Shown here: positions 45,935 through 53,397 of the stretch, piece by piece
Numbering within the stretch: the stretch's first letter is position 1
How the letters are laid out: each line of letters opens with the position of its first letter
Translations under genes and position numbers: made by a program
Origin: Microbacterium algeriense
GTDB taxonomy: Bacteria > Actinomycetota > Actinomycetes > Actinomycetales > Microbacteriaceae
Reading direction: 5' to 3'
Assembly (NCBI RefSeq): GCF_008868005.1
Contig: NZ_WAAO01000003.1
Location: 558,001 to 622,000, forward strand
DNA length: 64,000 nt
The notes under the pieces: generated by a model
The model's input: the letters and a program-made list of their open reading frames with translations, nothing else
Told to the model about the DNA's origin: nothing
Database searches by the model: none

Positions 45935-46142
45935 GGCCCTTCGACGGGCTCAGAGACCCAGAGATGGTGGCCCTTCGACAGGCTCAGGGACCCAGAGATG
46001 GTGGCCCTTCAACGGGCTCAGGGACCCAGGGATGGTGGCCCTTCGACAGGCTCAGGGACCCAGGGGGTGACAGGCTCAGCAACCCGGATGGGTGGCTGAG
46101 CCTGTCGAAGCCCCGCCGTGGGTGGCTGAGCCTGTCGAAGCC
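45935..46142. repeat. 34-bp tandem repeat array with inverted copies (CTTCGACAGGCTCAG family)
   Basis: Direct copies start at 45935, 45969, 46003 and 46037, exactly 34 bp apart, each containing CCCTTCGACAGGCTCAGGGA or a near variant. Inverted copies GGTGGCTGAGCCTGTCGAAG lie at 46091-46110 and 46121-46140, 30 bp apart and touching the stop of the next gene. The array sits inside the transporter operon and can fold into long hairpins. Confidence 0.9.
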
Positions 46143-46143
46143 C

Positions 46144-47814
46144 TCACTCGGCCGGGGTCAGCTTCGTGAGGATCTGCACGATGTTCTGCTGCGTCGGGTC
46201 GGCAGACGCGTACGGGTCCTCCTCCGACGGCCACCCCACGTAGTTGCGGGTGTTGAACTCGCCCAGCAGCGGGTGCGCGCCGAGCGGGATCGCCGGCACC
46301 TGCTCGACGAAGATCTGCTGCAGGGTGTCGAGGGCGGCGGTGCGCTCCTCGTCCGACGACGCGTTGGCGTAGGTGTTCAGCGCTTCGGTGGCCACCGGGT
46401 CGTCGAAGCGGCCGAAGTTGAAGCCGGCCTTGCCCTCGGGCGAGATCCAGCGCGGGTCCATGGTCGAGGTGTAGAGGCCGTAGGCCGTGCCGCTGTCCTC
46501 CAGCCAGTGGATGATCGCCGAGAAGGTGCCGTTGTCGCGGGGGTCGGCCCATCCGCCCCAGTCCGGCATGTCGATCTTGACCTCGGCCCCGATGGACTCG
46601 GTCACGTCCTCCGCGATGAGCTCCTGCGCCGTGTTCCAGTCGCTCCAGCCGGAGGGGACGGACAGCGTGAAGGAGACGGGAGCGCCGTCGGGGTCGATCA
46701 GCGCGTCGTCCTTCCAGGTGTACCCGGCCGTCTCGAGCAGGTCGCGCGCCTTCTCGGCGTCGACCTCGTACTCCTCGCCCTGGAACTCGGGCTGGATCTC
46801 GTCCTCGAGGATCGACGACAGTCCGGTCACCGACCACACGGGCTCGCTGGCGCCTTCACGCGCGATGTCGACGTAGGCGTCGCGGTCGATCACCCAGGCG
46901 AGAGCCTGGCGGAAGGCCGGGTTGTCGAACGGCTTCTGCTGCAGGTTCATGAACAGCGTGGCCGAGCCCGTCGTGGGCGCGGCCCAGAACTTGTTGTGCT
47001 CGGGGTCGGCGTCGAGGAACTGCTCCTGGATCTGCGGGATGAACGCCTGCGCCCAGTCGGCCTCGCCCTGCGCGAGAGCGGTGGTGAGCGCCGTGTTGTC
47101 GCCATAGGAGACGTAGTGCAGCTCGGGCACGGCGAGGTCGCCGCCCCAGTAGTCGTCGCGCGCCTCGAGGGTGACCGACTCGGTCGACCAGTTCGACAGC
47201 ACGTAGGGGCCGGTGCCGACGAGGTCGTCGCCCTTGACGGGGTTCGTGGCGGGGTCGTCGAGGTTCTCCCAGATGTGCTTCGGGACGATCGGCACATGCA
47301 GCACGCGCGCCTGGTTGACGTACTTCGACTCGCCGAAGGTCAGCACCACCGCGTCGCCGTCGATCTCGGCGCTCTGGAACTTGAGACCGGCGGTGTCCAG
47401 CGCCGGCGTGGAGACGAGCTCGTAGCTGTACACGATGTCGTCGGCGGTGAAGGGCTCGCCGTCGCTCCAGGTGACATCCTTGCGGGGGACGACCGTGAGG
47501 ACGGTGTAGTCGTCGTTCCACTCGATGCTCTCGGCGAGCCAGGGCGTGACGCCGCGGTCACCGGTCTGGTTGACGAGTCCGAGCGTCTCGAAGATCACCT
47601 TGCCGTAGCCGTACTTCGAGGCGGACGAGTCGCCGACGTAGGGGTTGTTCGACTCGGTGGTGATCGCCCCGTCGGGCTTCGCGATGGTGAGGGCCGCCGA
47701 TCCGGCGCCGCTGCCGGAGTCGTCATCCCCTCCTCCAGCGGAGCATCCGGCGAGGGCCGAGATGCCGAGTGCGGTGATCGCGGTCACGGCGATCAGAGAC
47801 TTCCTGAGCTTCAT
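46144..47814 (-). CDS. Opp/Dpp-type ABC substrate-binding lipoprotein
   Basis: A 556-aa exported receptor of solute-binding family 5. The signal peptide ends in the lipobox SALAGC (Cys at about 24). A Gly/Asp/Ser tether follows, then IFETLGLVNQTGDRGVTPWLAES, the family core DVTWSDGEPFTADDIVYSYE and AWVIDRDAYVD. ATG 47814 follows AAGGAG. It is the first gene of the GH3-associated transporter operon. The divergent TetR (47972) and its palindromes suggest inducible expression. Ligand, possibly beta-glucoside or cello-oligosaccharide, is inferred from the GH3 gene. Confidence 0.93.
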   Translation of the reverse strand: MKLRKSLIAVTAITALGISALAGCSAGGGDDDSGSGAGSAALTIAKPDGAITTESNNPYVGDSSASKYGYGKVIFETLGLVNQTGDRGVTPWLAESIEWNDDYTVLTVVPRKDVTWSDGEPFTADDIVYSYELVSTPALDTAGLKFQSAEIDGDAVVLTFGESKYVNQARVLHVPIVPKHIWENLDDPATNPVKGDDLVGTGPYVLSNWSTESVTLEARDDYWGGDLAVPELHYVSYGDNTALTTALAQGEADWAQAFIPQIQEQFLDADPEHNKFWAAPTTGSATLFMNLQQKPFDNPAFRQALAWVIDRDAYVDIAREGASEPVWSVTGLSSILEDEIQPEFQGEEYEVDAEKARDLLETAGYTWKDDALIDPDGAPVSFTLSVPSGWSDWNTAQELIAEDVTESIGAEVKIDMPDWGGWADPRDNGTFSAIIHWLEDSGTAYGLYTSTMDPRWISPEGKAGFNFGRFDDPVATEALNTYANASSDEERTAALDTLQQIFVEQVPAIPLGAHPLLGEFNTRNYVGWPSEEDPYASADPTQQNIVQILTKLTPAE

Positions 47815-47884
47815 TGCTTCTCCTTGGCACGGGTCTTTGTGCTGCGTCGCCGGAGGACGGGAGCCCGCCGACGGTCGTGATTTG

Positions 47885-47904
47885 CTTACTGTCGAGAAAG
47901 TAAG
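47885..47904. promoter_or_regulatory. TetR operator candidate 1
   Basis: CTTACTGTCGAGAAAGTAAG is a 6-8-6 palindrome between the divergent binding-protein gene and the tetR gene. Confidence 0.6.
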
Positions 47905-47915
47905 CTGTGGTGAGG

Positions 47916-47929
47916 TTACCGAGTAGTAA
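47916..47929. promoter_or_regulatory. TetR operator candidate 2
   Basis: TTAC-N6-GTAA half-sites like those of candidate 1, centred about 28 bp away and 43 bp before the tetR start. Confidence 0.5.
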
Positions 47930-47971
47930 GTTGGTTCGCAACCACAGCTCGACGACGGAGAGGAAGACGCG

Positions 47972-48616
47972 GTGGCAGACGGCGACCAGACAGTGCGCGT
48001 GCGCCCGGCGACCCTCGCGAAACGCGAGCAGATCCTCAAGGCCGCGATCGAGATCTTCGGCAACAAGGGCTCGACGAACGGCACCCTCGCCGACGTCGCG
48101 GAGCAGGTCGGCATCACGCACGCCGGGGTGCTCCATCACTTCGGCTCGAAGCAGAAGCTGCTGCTCGAGGTGCTGGCCTACCGCGACCAGGACGACGTGG
48201 CCGGCCTCGCCCAGAAGCACATCCCCGGGGGACCGGAACTGTTCCTGCACCTCGTGCGCACGGCCTTCACGAATGAGAAGCGCCCGGGGATCGTGCAGGC
48301 CTACACGGTCCTGTCGGCGGAATCCGTCACCGACGACCACCCTTCGCGACCGTTCTTCGAGGAGCGCTACACGACCCTGCGCCGCGAGGTCACGGCCGCG
48401 TTCCACGAGCTGTGCGCGCAGGAGGGCGTCTCCGATCCGGACACGATCGCCTCGGCAGCCGCGGCCATCCTGGCCGTGATGGACGGACTCCAGCTGCAGT
48501 GGCTGCTGCACCCCGACGTGATCGGACTCGGCGACGCCAGCGCCTTCGCGATCGAGGCCATCGTCAACGCCGTCCTGCATCCGGGCCCCGCCCTGAACTC
48601 CTATTCCCGCACCTGA
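47972..48616 (+). CDS. TetR-family transcriptional regulator
   Basis: A 214-aa repressor. The helix-turn-helix region KREQILKAAIEIFGNKGSTNGTLADVAEQ, then GVLHHFGSKQKLLLEVLAYR, is typical of the family. Start GTG 47972 follows GAGAGGAA. It is divergent from the Opp-type operon, with shared palindromes between. The downstream M20 gene begins 20 bp after its stop and is probably in the same transcript. Inducer unknown, perhaps a beta-glucoside. Confidence 0.93.
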   Translation: MADGDQTVRVRPATLAKREQILKAAIEIFGNKGSTNGTLADVAEQVGITHAGVLHHFGSKQKLLLEVLAYRDQDDVAGLAQKHIPGGPELFLHLVRTAFTNEKRPGIVQAYTVLSAESVTDDHPSRPFFEERYTTLRREVTAAFHELCAQEGVSDPDTIASAAAAILAVMDGLQLQWLLHPDVIGLGDASAFAIEAIVNAVLHPGPALNSYSRT

Positions 48617-48636
48617 CGCCCGGCTAGGCTCGGGCC

Positions 48637-49851
48637 ATGACGATCGACCTCGAAGCGCTCTACATCGACCTGCACCAGCATCCGGAGCTCTCGTTCCAGG
48701 AGACGCGCACCGCCGGCATCGCCGCCCAGCACCTGCGCGACCTGGGCCTCGAGGTCGAAGAGGGCGTCGGGGTCACGGGCGTCGTCGGCGTCCTGCGCAA
48801 CGGCGACGGCCCGGTGGTGTGGGTGCGGGCCGACATGGACGCACTGCCGGTCGAGGAGCAGACGGGTCTGGCGTACGCCAGCACTGCGAAGGGCGTCGAC
48901 CCCGCGGGGACGACCGTTCCCGTCATGCACGCCTGCGGACACGACATGCACGTGACCGCGATGATCGGCGCCGTCGAGAGACTCGTCGCCGAGCGGTCCG
49001 ACTGGTCGGGAACGCTCGTCGTGCTGATCCAGCCCGCCGAGGAGTACGGCGCCGGGGCGCGCGCGATGCTCGACGACGGGATCCTCGACCGCCACCCGAA
49101 GCCCGACGTCGTGCTCGGCCAGCATGTGACCCCGCTCCCCGCCGGCGTGATCGGCGTGCGCAGCGGGACGCAGATGGCGGCCTCCGACGGACTCACCGTC
49201 ACCCTGCACGGCCGCGGCGGGCACGGCTCGCGCCCCCACGCCACGATCGACCCCGTCGTGATGGCCGCGGCCACCGTGATGCGCCTGCAGACCATCGCCT
49301 CGCGCGAGATCGACCCGCAGGGCGTCGCCGTGGTCACGGTCGGATCCATCCACGCCGGACTGAAGAACAACATCATCCCCGCGGAGGCGAAGCTCGAGCT
49401 CAGCCTGCGCTATCCGAACGAAGAAGTGCGCGAGAAGGTGCTCACGAGCGTCGAGCGCATCGTGCGGGCGGAGGCCACGGCATCGGGTGCGGAGCGTGAG
49501 CCCGAGATCCGCACCGACCACACGCTCCCCGCCACGATCAACGACGACGAGGCGACGGCACGGGTGTCCGCGGCGCTGCAGCGCGCACTCGGCGAAGCGG
49601 CCGTGATCGATCCCGGCATGTTCACCGGCAGCGAGGACGTCTCGTGGTTCGCGCGGGATGCCGGGGCGCCGCTGGTGTTCTGGTTCTGGGGCGGCGTCGA
49701 CCCGGCACGGTTCGCCGAGGCCGCCTCCGCAGGCCGCCTGGAGCAGGACATCCCGACCAACCACTCGCCGTTCTACGCTCCGGAGATCCACCCCACGATC
49801 GAGGTCGGCGTCACTGCGATGTCGGCCGCCGCCCGCGAGTTCCTCGGCTAG
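48637..49851 (+). CDS. M20D-family amidohydrolase / peptidase
   Basis: A 404-aa cytosolic metal-dependent amidohydrolase related to hippurate hydrolase and N-acyl-amino-acid deacylases. It begins LHQHPELSFQETRTA. Metal ligands are in MHACGHDMH, with the catalytic Glu in QPAEEYGAGA and a His in HGRGGHGSRPH (dimer domain). The last ligand region is NHSPFYAPEI. Start ATG 48637. It is co-directional with tetR and may act on an amide imported by the neighbouring transporter. The substrate cannot be told by eye. Confidence 0.92.
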   Translation: MTIDLEALYIDLHQHPELSFQETRTAGIAAQHLRDLGLEVEEGVGVTGVVGVLRNGDGPVVWVRADMDALPVEEQTGLAYASTAKGVDPAGTTVPVMHACGHDMHVTAMIGAVERLVAERSDWSGTLVVLIQPAEEYGAGARAMLDDGILDRHPKPDVVLGQHVTPLPAGVIGVRSGTQMAASDGLTVTLHGRGGHGSRPHATIDPVVMAAATVMRLQTIASREIDPQGVAVVTVGSIHAGLKNNIIPAEAKLELSLRYPNEEVREKVLTSVERIVRAEATASGAEREPEIRTDHTLPATINDDEATARVSAALQRALGEAAVIDPGMFTGSEDVSWFARDAGAPLVFWFWGGVDPARFAEAASAGRLEQDIPTNHSPFYAPEIHPTIEVGVTAMSAAAREFLG

Positions 49852-49974
49852 GCCGCCGTTCGGACGCGCGTCCCGCGTCGCGCTCTCGTCGGAGAAACGC
49901 GCCCGTGTCGCACTCTCTGTCGGGAAATGGGCGACGGCAGTGCGGATCTCCGTGGCCGACCGCCGGCCGCGGCG

Positions 49975-50478
49975 TCAGTCCTCGTCGGAGGGCGTCGGCG
50001 GGCGCCAGCCGCCTTCGTCGCGGAGGGCACCGGCGATCCGCCGGGAGATCTCCCGTAGCTGTCGGCGCTGCACGGCCGTGAGCCGATCGAGGACGAGCTC
50101 GCGCACGAGTTCCGCGTGACCGGGGGACGCCTGGTCGACCTTGGCGCGGCCGCTGTCGGTGATGTGCGCGAGCGTGAATCGGCCGTCGCTCGGGTCGGGG
50201 GAGCGCCGCATCCACCCCTTGCCCTCCAAGCGGGTAGCCGCACGGGACAGCCGTGACAACGTGCTGTTCGCGTAGGACGACAGCACGCTCATCCGCAGCC
50301 GCCCATCCTCGGCATGGGCGAGCGCATAGAGCACGCCGTACTCGAAATGGGTGACCTGCGCGTCCCGCTGGAGCTGGGCATCGAGTGCTGAAGGCAACCA
50401 CTCGAGCACCGTCGCCATGGCCGACCAGGTCTCGAGTTCCTCCCCCGCCAGCGGCGGGATCGCGCCGTTCGTCGTCAT
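49975..50478 (-). CDS. MarR-family transcriptional regulator
   Basis: A 167-aa winged-helix dimer. The core is QVTHFEYGVLYALAHA, SVLSSYANSTLSRLSRAATRL, GWMRRSPDPSDGRFTLAHIT and the C-terminal dimer helices. ATG 50478 is taken; a further upstream ATG (50565) would cross two operator palindromes. It is divergent from an SDR gene with paired sites between, so it probably represses both. Confidence 0.92.
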   Translation of the reverse strand: MTTNGAIPPLAGEELETWSAMATVLEWLPSALDAQLQRDAQVTHFEYGVLYALAHAEDGRLRMSVLSSYANSTLSRLSRAATRLEGKGWMRRSPDPSDGRFTLAHITDSGRAKVDQASPGHAELVRELVLDRLTAVQRRQLREISRRIAGALRDEGGWRPPTPSDED

Positions 50479-50505
50479 CCCCACAGCGTATCGCCTCACG
50501 CGATT

Positions 50506-50525
50506 TGACTTGACCAGGAAAGTCA
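50506..50525. promoter_or_regulatory. MarR operator 1
   Basis: TGACTT-N8-AAGTCA, a perfect 6-8-6 palindrome, 28 bp from the marR start. Confidence 0.75.
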
Positions 50526-50528
50526 GGC

Positions 50529-50548
50529 TGACTTGCTCAGGAAAGTCA
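50529..50548. promoter_or_regulatory. MarR operator 2
   Basis: A second TGACTT-N8-AAGTCA, 23 bp centre to centre from the first and 20 bp before the SDR start. The spacers share most bases, so the sites are near duplicates. Confidence 0.75.
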
Positions 50549-50567
50549 TTACGCAGAGGAGACACAG

Positions 50568-51359
50568 ATGGAACTCGAACTCACCGGCAAGCGGGCGTTC
50601 GTCAGCGGATCGACCGAAGGGATCGGATACGCGATCGCTGCCGGGCTCGTCCGCGCCGGCGCCGCCGTGGTCGTCAACGGGCGCGACGAGCAGCGTCTCT
50701 GCGCCGCGACCGAAAAGCTGCGGGCCCTCCGACCCGATGCGGACGTCACCGGGATCGTTGCCGACTTCGCCGACGCCGAGCAGGTACGCCACCTGCTCGG
50801 CCGACTGGGCGAGATCGACATCCTGGTCAACAACGTCGGCATCTTCGACGTGCGGCCGTTCACGGACATCGACGACGAGGAGTGGCAGCGGTACTTCGAC
50901 GTGAACGTGATGAGCGGAGTCCGCCTCTCCCGCCACATGCTCGGCGGGATGCTCGCCCGGGGCTGGGGACGGATCGTTTTCGTCGCGAGCGAGTCGGGGA
51001 TCGACGTCCCCGCGGACATGACGCACTACGGTGCGACCAAGGCGGCGATGCTCGCCCTCGCGAACGGCCTGGCCAAGTCGACGCGCGGAACCAGCGTCAC
51101 GGTCAACAGCATCGTCGGCGGACCCACCTACTCGGAGGGCGTCGCGCGCGCCGTGGAGCAGATCGCTCTGGCACAGGGGCTGCCCGCATCCGAGCTGAAG
51201 CAGGCCATCGCCGCGCGCAACACGACCTCGCTCCTGGAGCGCTTCATCGAGCCGGAGGAGATCGCGCAGCTGGCGCTGTACCTGGCGAGCCCGCGATCGT
51301 CGGCGACGAACGGCGCCGCCCTTCGTGCCGACGGCGGGACGCTCACGACGATCCTGTGA
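50568..51359 (+). CDS. SDR-family oxidoreductase
   Basis: A 263-aa short-chain dehydrogenase. The Rossmann motif is FVSGSTEGIGYAIA, then NNVGIFDV, catalytic Ser in VASESGI, and Tyr and Lys in HYGATKAAM. It begins ELTGKRAFVSG and ends with NGAALRADGGTLTTIL, the usual C-terminal pattern. Start ATG 50568 follows GAGGAG. Controlled by the divergent MarR through two operators. Such pairs often detoxify aldehydes or quinones; the substrate is unknown. Confidence 0.93.
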   Translation: MELELTGKRAFVSGSTEGIGYAIAAGLVRAGAAVVVNGRDEQRLCAATEKLRALRPDADVTGIVADFADAEQVRHLLGRLGEIDILVNNVGIFDVRPFTDIDDEEWQRYFDVNVMSGVRLSRHMLGGMLARGWGRIVFVASESGIDVPADMTHYGATKAAMLALANGLAKSTRGTSVTVNSIVGGPTYSEGVARAVEQIALAQGLPASELKQAIAARNTTSLLERFIEPEEIAQLALYLASPRSSATNGAALRADGGTLTTIL

Positions 51360-51407
51360 CGCCGCCGCCCCGTCCGAGCGCGGCGACCTCCGCCTCGCGG
51401 CCGGGCT

Positions 51408-52139
51408 CTAGACGCCGACGACCCGCGGCGGAGAAGCGACCGGGGGTGCAGGCGGAGCGGGCGGCGGCGGGGGCGCGAGCTGACGCTGCGGCACGCCGTG
51501 CGCCTCGCGGTGCAGCCGCTCCATCCGGCTGTCGAGCTCCGCGGCGGCATCCGCGGCATCCGACAGGCTGTCGACGAGATGAGCCGGCACCTGATTCGAG
51601 AACTTGTAGTAGATCTTGTGCTCCAGGCTCGCCCAGAAGTCCATCGCGATCGTGCGGAACTGCACCTCGACCGGCACCGAGAGCGCACCGGTCGACAGGA
51701 AGACGGGCACCTCGATGATCGCGTGGAGGCTCTTGTAGCCGTTGGCCTTCGGCTGCGCGATGTAGTCCTTCACCGTGCGGACCGTGACATCGTCCTGCGC
51801 CGTGAGCAGATCGAACAGCCGGTACACGTCGGCGACGAAGCTGCAGGTCACCCGCACGCCGGCGATGTCGGTGATGTCGGCGCGGATGCGGTCGAAGTCC
51901 GGTTCGTCGATGCCCTTCCGGGCGAGCTTCTCGACGATGCTGTCCGGTGACTTCAGGCGGCTCTTCACGTGCTCGATCGGGTTGTACGCGTGGTCGTGCG
52001 TGAACTCGTCACGGAGGATCGAGATCTTCGTCTCGACCTCGCGCATCCCGAACTCGTACTCGCGCAGGAACCGCTGCAGCTCGTCGCGCAGTTCGCGGGC
52101 CTGGTTGATCGTGGCCTCGGTGACGTGAACAGTCGTCAT
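51408..52139 (-). CDS. Small alarmone synthetase (RelA/SpoT synthetase domain only)
   Basis: A 243-aa single-domain (p)ppGpp synthetase of the RelQ/RelP type. It has DITDIAGVRVTCSF, the substrate loop AQPKANGYKSLHAIIEVP and the metal-site EVQFRTIAMDFWASLEHKIYYK, in the order expected for the synthetase fold. No hydrolase, TGS or ACT domain. The last 25 or so residues are a Pro-rich tail (PPPPPAPPAPP), which is unusual. Start ATG 52139. It makes ppGpp or pppGpp under stress independently of the ribosome. No antitoxin-like neighbour is visible. Confidence 0.93.
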   Translation of the reverse strand: MTTVHVTEATINQARELRDELQRFLREYEFGMREVETKISILRDEFTHDHAYNPIEHVKSRLKSPDSIVEKLARKGIDEPDFDRIRADITDIAGVRVTCSFVADVYRLFDLLTAQDDVTVRTVKDYIAQPKANGYKSLHAIIEVPVFLSTGALSVPVEVQFRTIAMDFWASLEHKIYYKFSNQVPAHLVDSLSDAADAAAELDSRMERLHREAHGVPQRQLAPPPPPAPPAPPVASPPRVVGV

Positions 52140-52211
52140 GACCGTGACGTTACGCGTTCGTGATCGGAAACCGCTGTGGATCCCTCCGGGATACGGGAAG
52201 GCGGGCGAGGC

Positions 52212-53285
52212 TCATGGGCGGGCGTGCGGGCGCGCGGGGGTGCGGGCGTCGGCGAGGTGCTGGTCGGAGAGGACCCCCGGGAGTCCACGGCCCGCGCGGG
52301 TGGTGAAGAGCATCACGATCGCGACGAGGATCAGGAGCGAAGACGCAAGATCGAACAGGCCGCCGCCGAGTGCGAGGGCGCTCAGGCCGCCGATGCCGCC
52401 GGCCCAGCGCAGGAGGCGCGCGAACGGTGCCGGAAGACGCGAACCCGAGTAACGCAGCTGCACGGCGATGTCGCCGATCGAGCGGCCGGTCGACAGGATC
52501 AGCACCAGGAAGACGCCGGCCGGCGCGATCGTCCCCACCGCGGCGGCGATGGAACCGTCGAGCACTGCCTCCCGGTCGCGCACCACGTACTCGAGCCAGA
52601 GCTGCACGGCGACGCCGGCACCGAAGCTCACGAAGAAGTACGCCAGACCGTCGCACAGCATCGCGAGCGCCCGCCGTCCGCGCGTCACCGGACGGGGGAG
52701 GTCGGCATCCGGCTTCGCCTCAGACCCTCGCATCGACGGCGGGACGACCAGCGCGATCGTGCAGCCCACCACCGCGCCGAGCGTGTTCGTCATCAGGTCG
52801 CCCACGTCGAAGAAGCGATACGCGCAGGGGTAGACGCCCCACACTCCGGTCAGCTGCGTCGTCTCCACCAGGAGCGACAGCCCGAACCCCGCGGCGAGCG
52901 CCACGAGGATCCCGCGGCCGGCGAGCACCCGCACGAAGAAGCCGAGGGGCACGAACAGCAGCACGTTGAACACCAGCTGCAGCAGGGCGGGCTGCCGCAG
53001 CGGATTGCCCGGCGCCGCGAACGCCTTCTGCACGTCGCGGACGACCGACATCGGGTCGGTGATCGCCCCGACGCAGCGGATCGTGTCGGGGTCGGGCAGC
53101 GGAAGGAGCGTGTACGTCCAGATCGCCCAGAAGTAGATGAGGGCCGCGAGCCACAGGAGTGTGCGGCCGAGTCCGAGGCGCCCGCGGCGACGGTAGCTGA
53201 CCGCCACGAACGGCACGAACAGCACGACGCCGACCGCCACGCCGATCGCTATCGCGATGAACGCGAGCAGTACCTGATCCCCCAC
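52212..53285 (-). CDS. VanZ-family membrane protein
   Basis: A 357-aa membrane protein. The N-terminal VanZ domain has IYFWAIWTYTLLPLPDP, FNVLLFVPLGFFVRVL and the conserved LSLLVETTQL, with the late FDVGDLMTNTLGAVVG. A second group of four helices with an RDD-like arrangement fills the C-terminus. GTG 53285 is chosen because it gives the first helix directly. A TACACT hexamer 7-12 bp upstream suggests a nearly leaderless mRNA. VanZ proteins affect envelope or teicoplanin tolerance; its role here is not known. Confidence 0.83.
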   Translation of the reverse strand: MGDQVLLAFIAIAIGVAVGVVLFVPFVAVSYRRRGRLGLGRTLLWLAALIYFWAIWTYTLLPLPDPDTIRCVGAITDPMSVVRDVQKAFAAPGNPLRQPALLQLVFNVLLFVPLGFFVRVLAGRGILVALAAGFGLSLLVETTQLTGVWGVYPCAYRFFDVGDLMTNTLGAVVGCTIALVVPPSMRGSEAKPDADLPRPVTRGRRALAMLCDGLAYFFVSFGAGVAVQLWLEYVVRDREAVLDGSIAAAVGTIAPAGVFLVLILSTGRSIGDIAVQLRYSGSRLPAPFARLLRWAGGIGGLSALALGGGLFDLASSLLILVAIVMLFTTRAGRGLPGVLSDQHLADARTPARPHARP

Positions 53286-53306
53286 AGCGTGCCAGTGTAG
53301 ACGCCC

Positions 53307-53368
53307 CGTAAGGATTCCGTGAGGAGCGGCGATCCGCCCGTAGGGATTCCGTGAGGATCGCGTGAGGA
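53307..53368 (+). promoter_or_regulatory. 11-bp-phased direct repeats upstream of the KimA-like gene
   Basis: CGTAAGGA (53307) and CGTGAGGA (53318) are 11 bp apart. CGTAGGGA (53339), CGTGAGGA (53350) and CGTGAGGA (53361) are again 11 bp apart. The two groups are 32 bp apart. This is the layout of OmpR/PhoB-type response-regulator sites. A matching group precedes the kdp operon at 60412. Confidence 0.75.
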
Positions 53369-53397
53369 TGCCGCTCCAAGGCGTAGTGTCGCCGGAC

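Noticed and set aside
45935..46142. Regular 34-bp repeats that could suggest a CRISPR array
   Set aside because: The repeats abut each other with no unique spacers, inverted copies follow, and no cas genes are near.
45760..47880. 706-codon open frame on the plus strand
   Set aside because: It is antisense to the binding-protein gene and runs through the repeat array; no recognisable domain.
53286..53397. c-di-AMP (ydaO) riboswitch before the KimA-like gene
   Set aside because: The leader is only about 110 bp, made mostly of phased direct repeats, and does not show the expected conserved helices.
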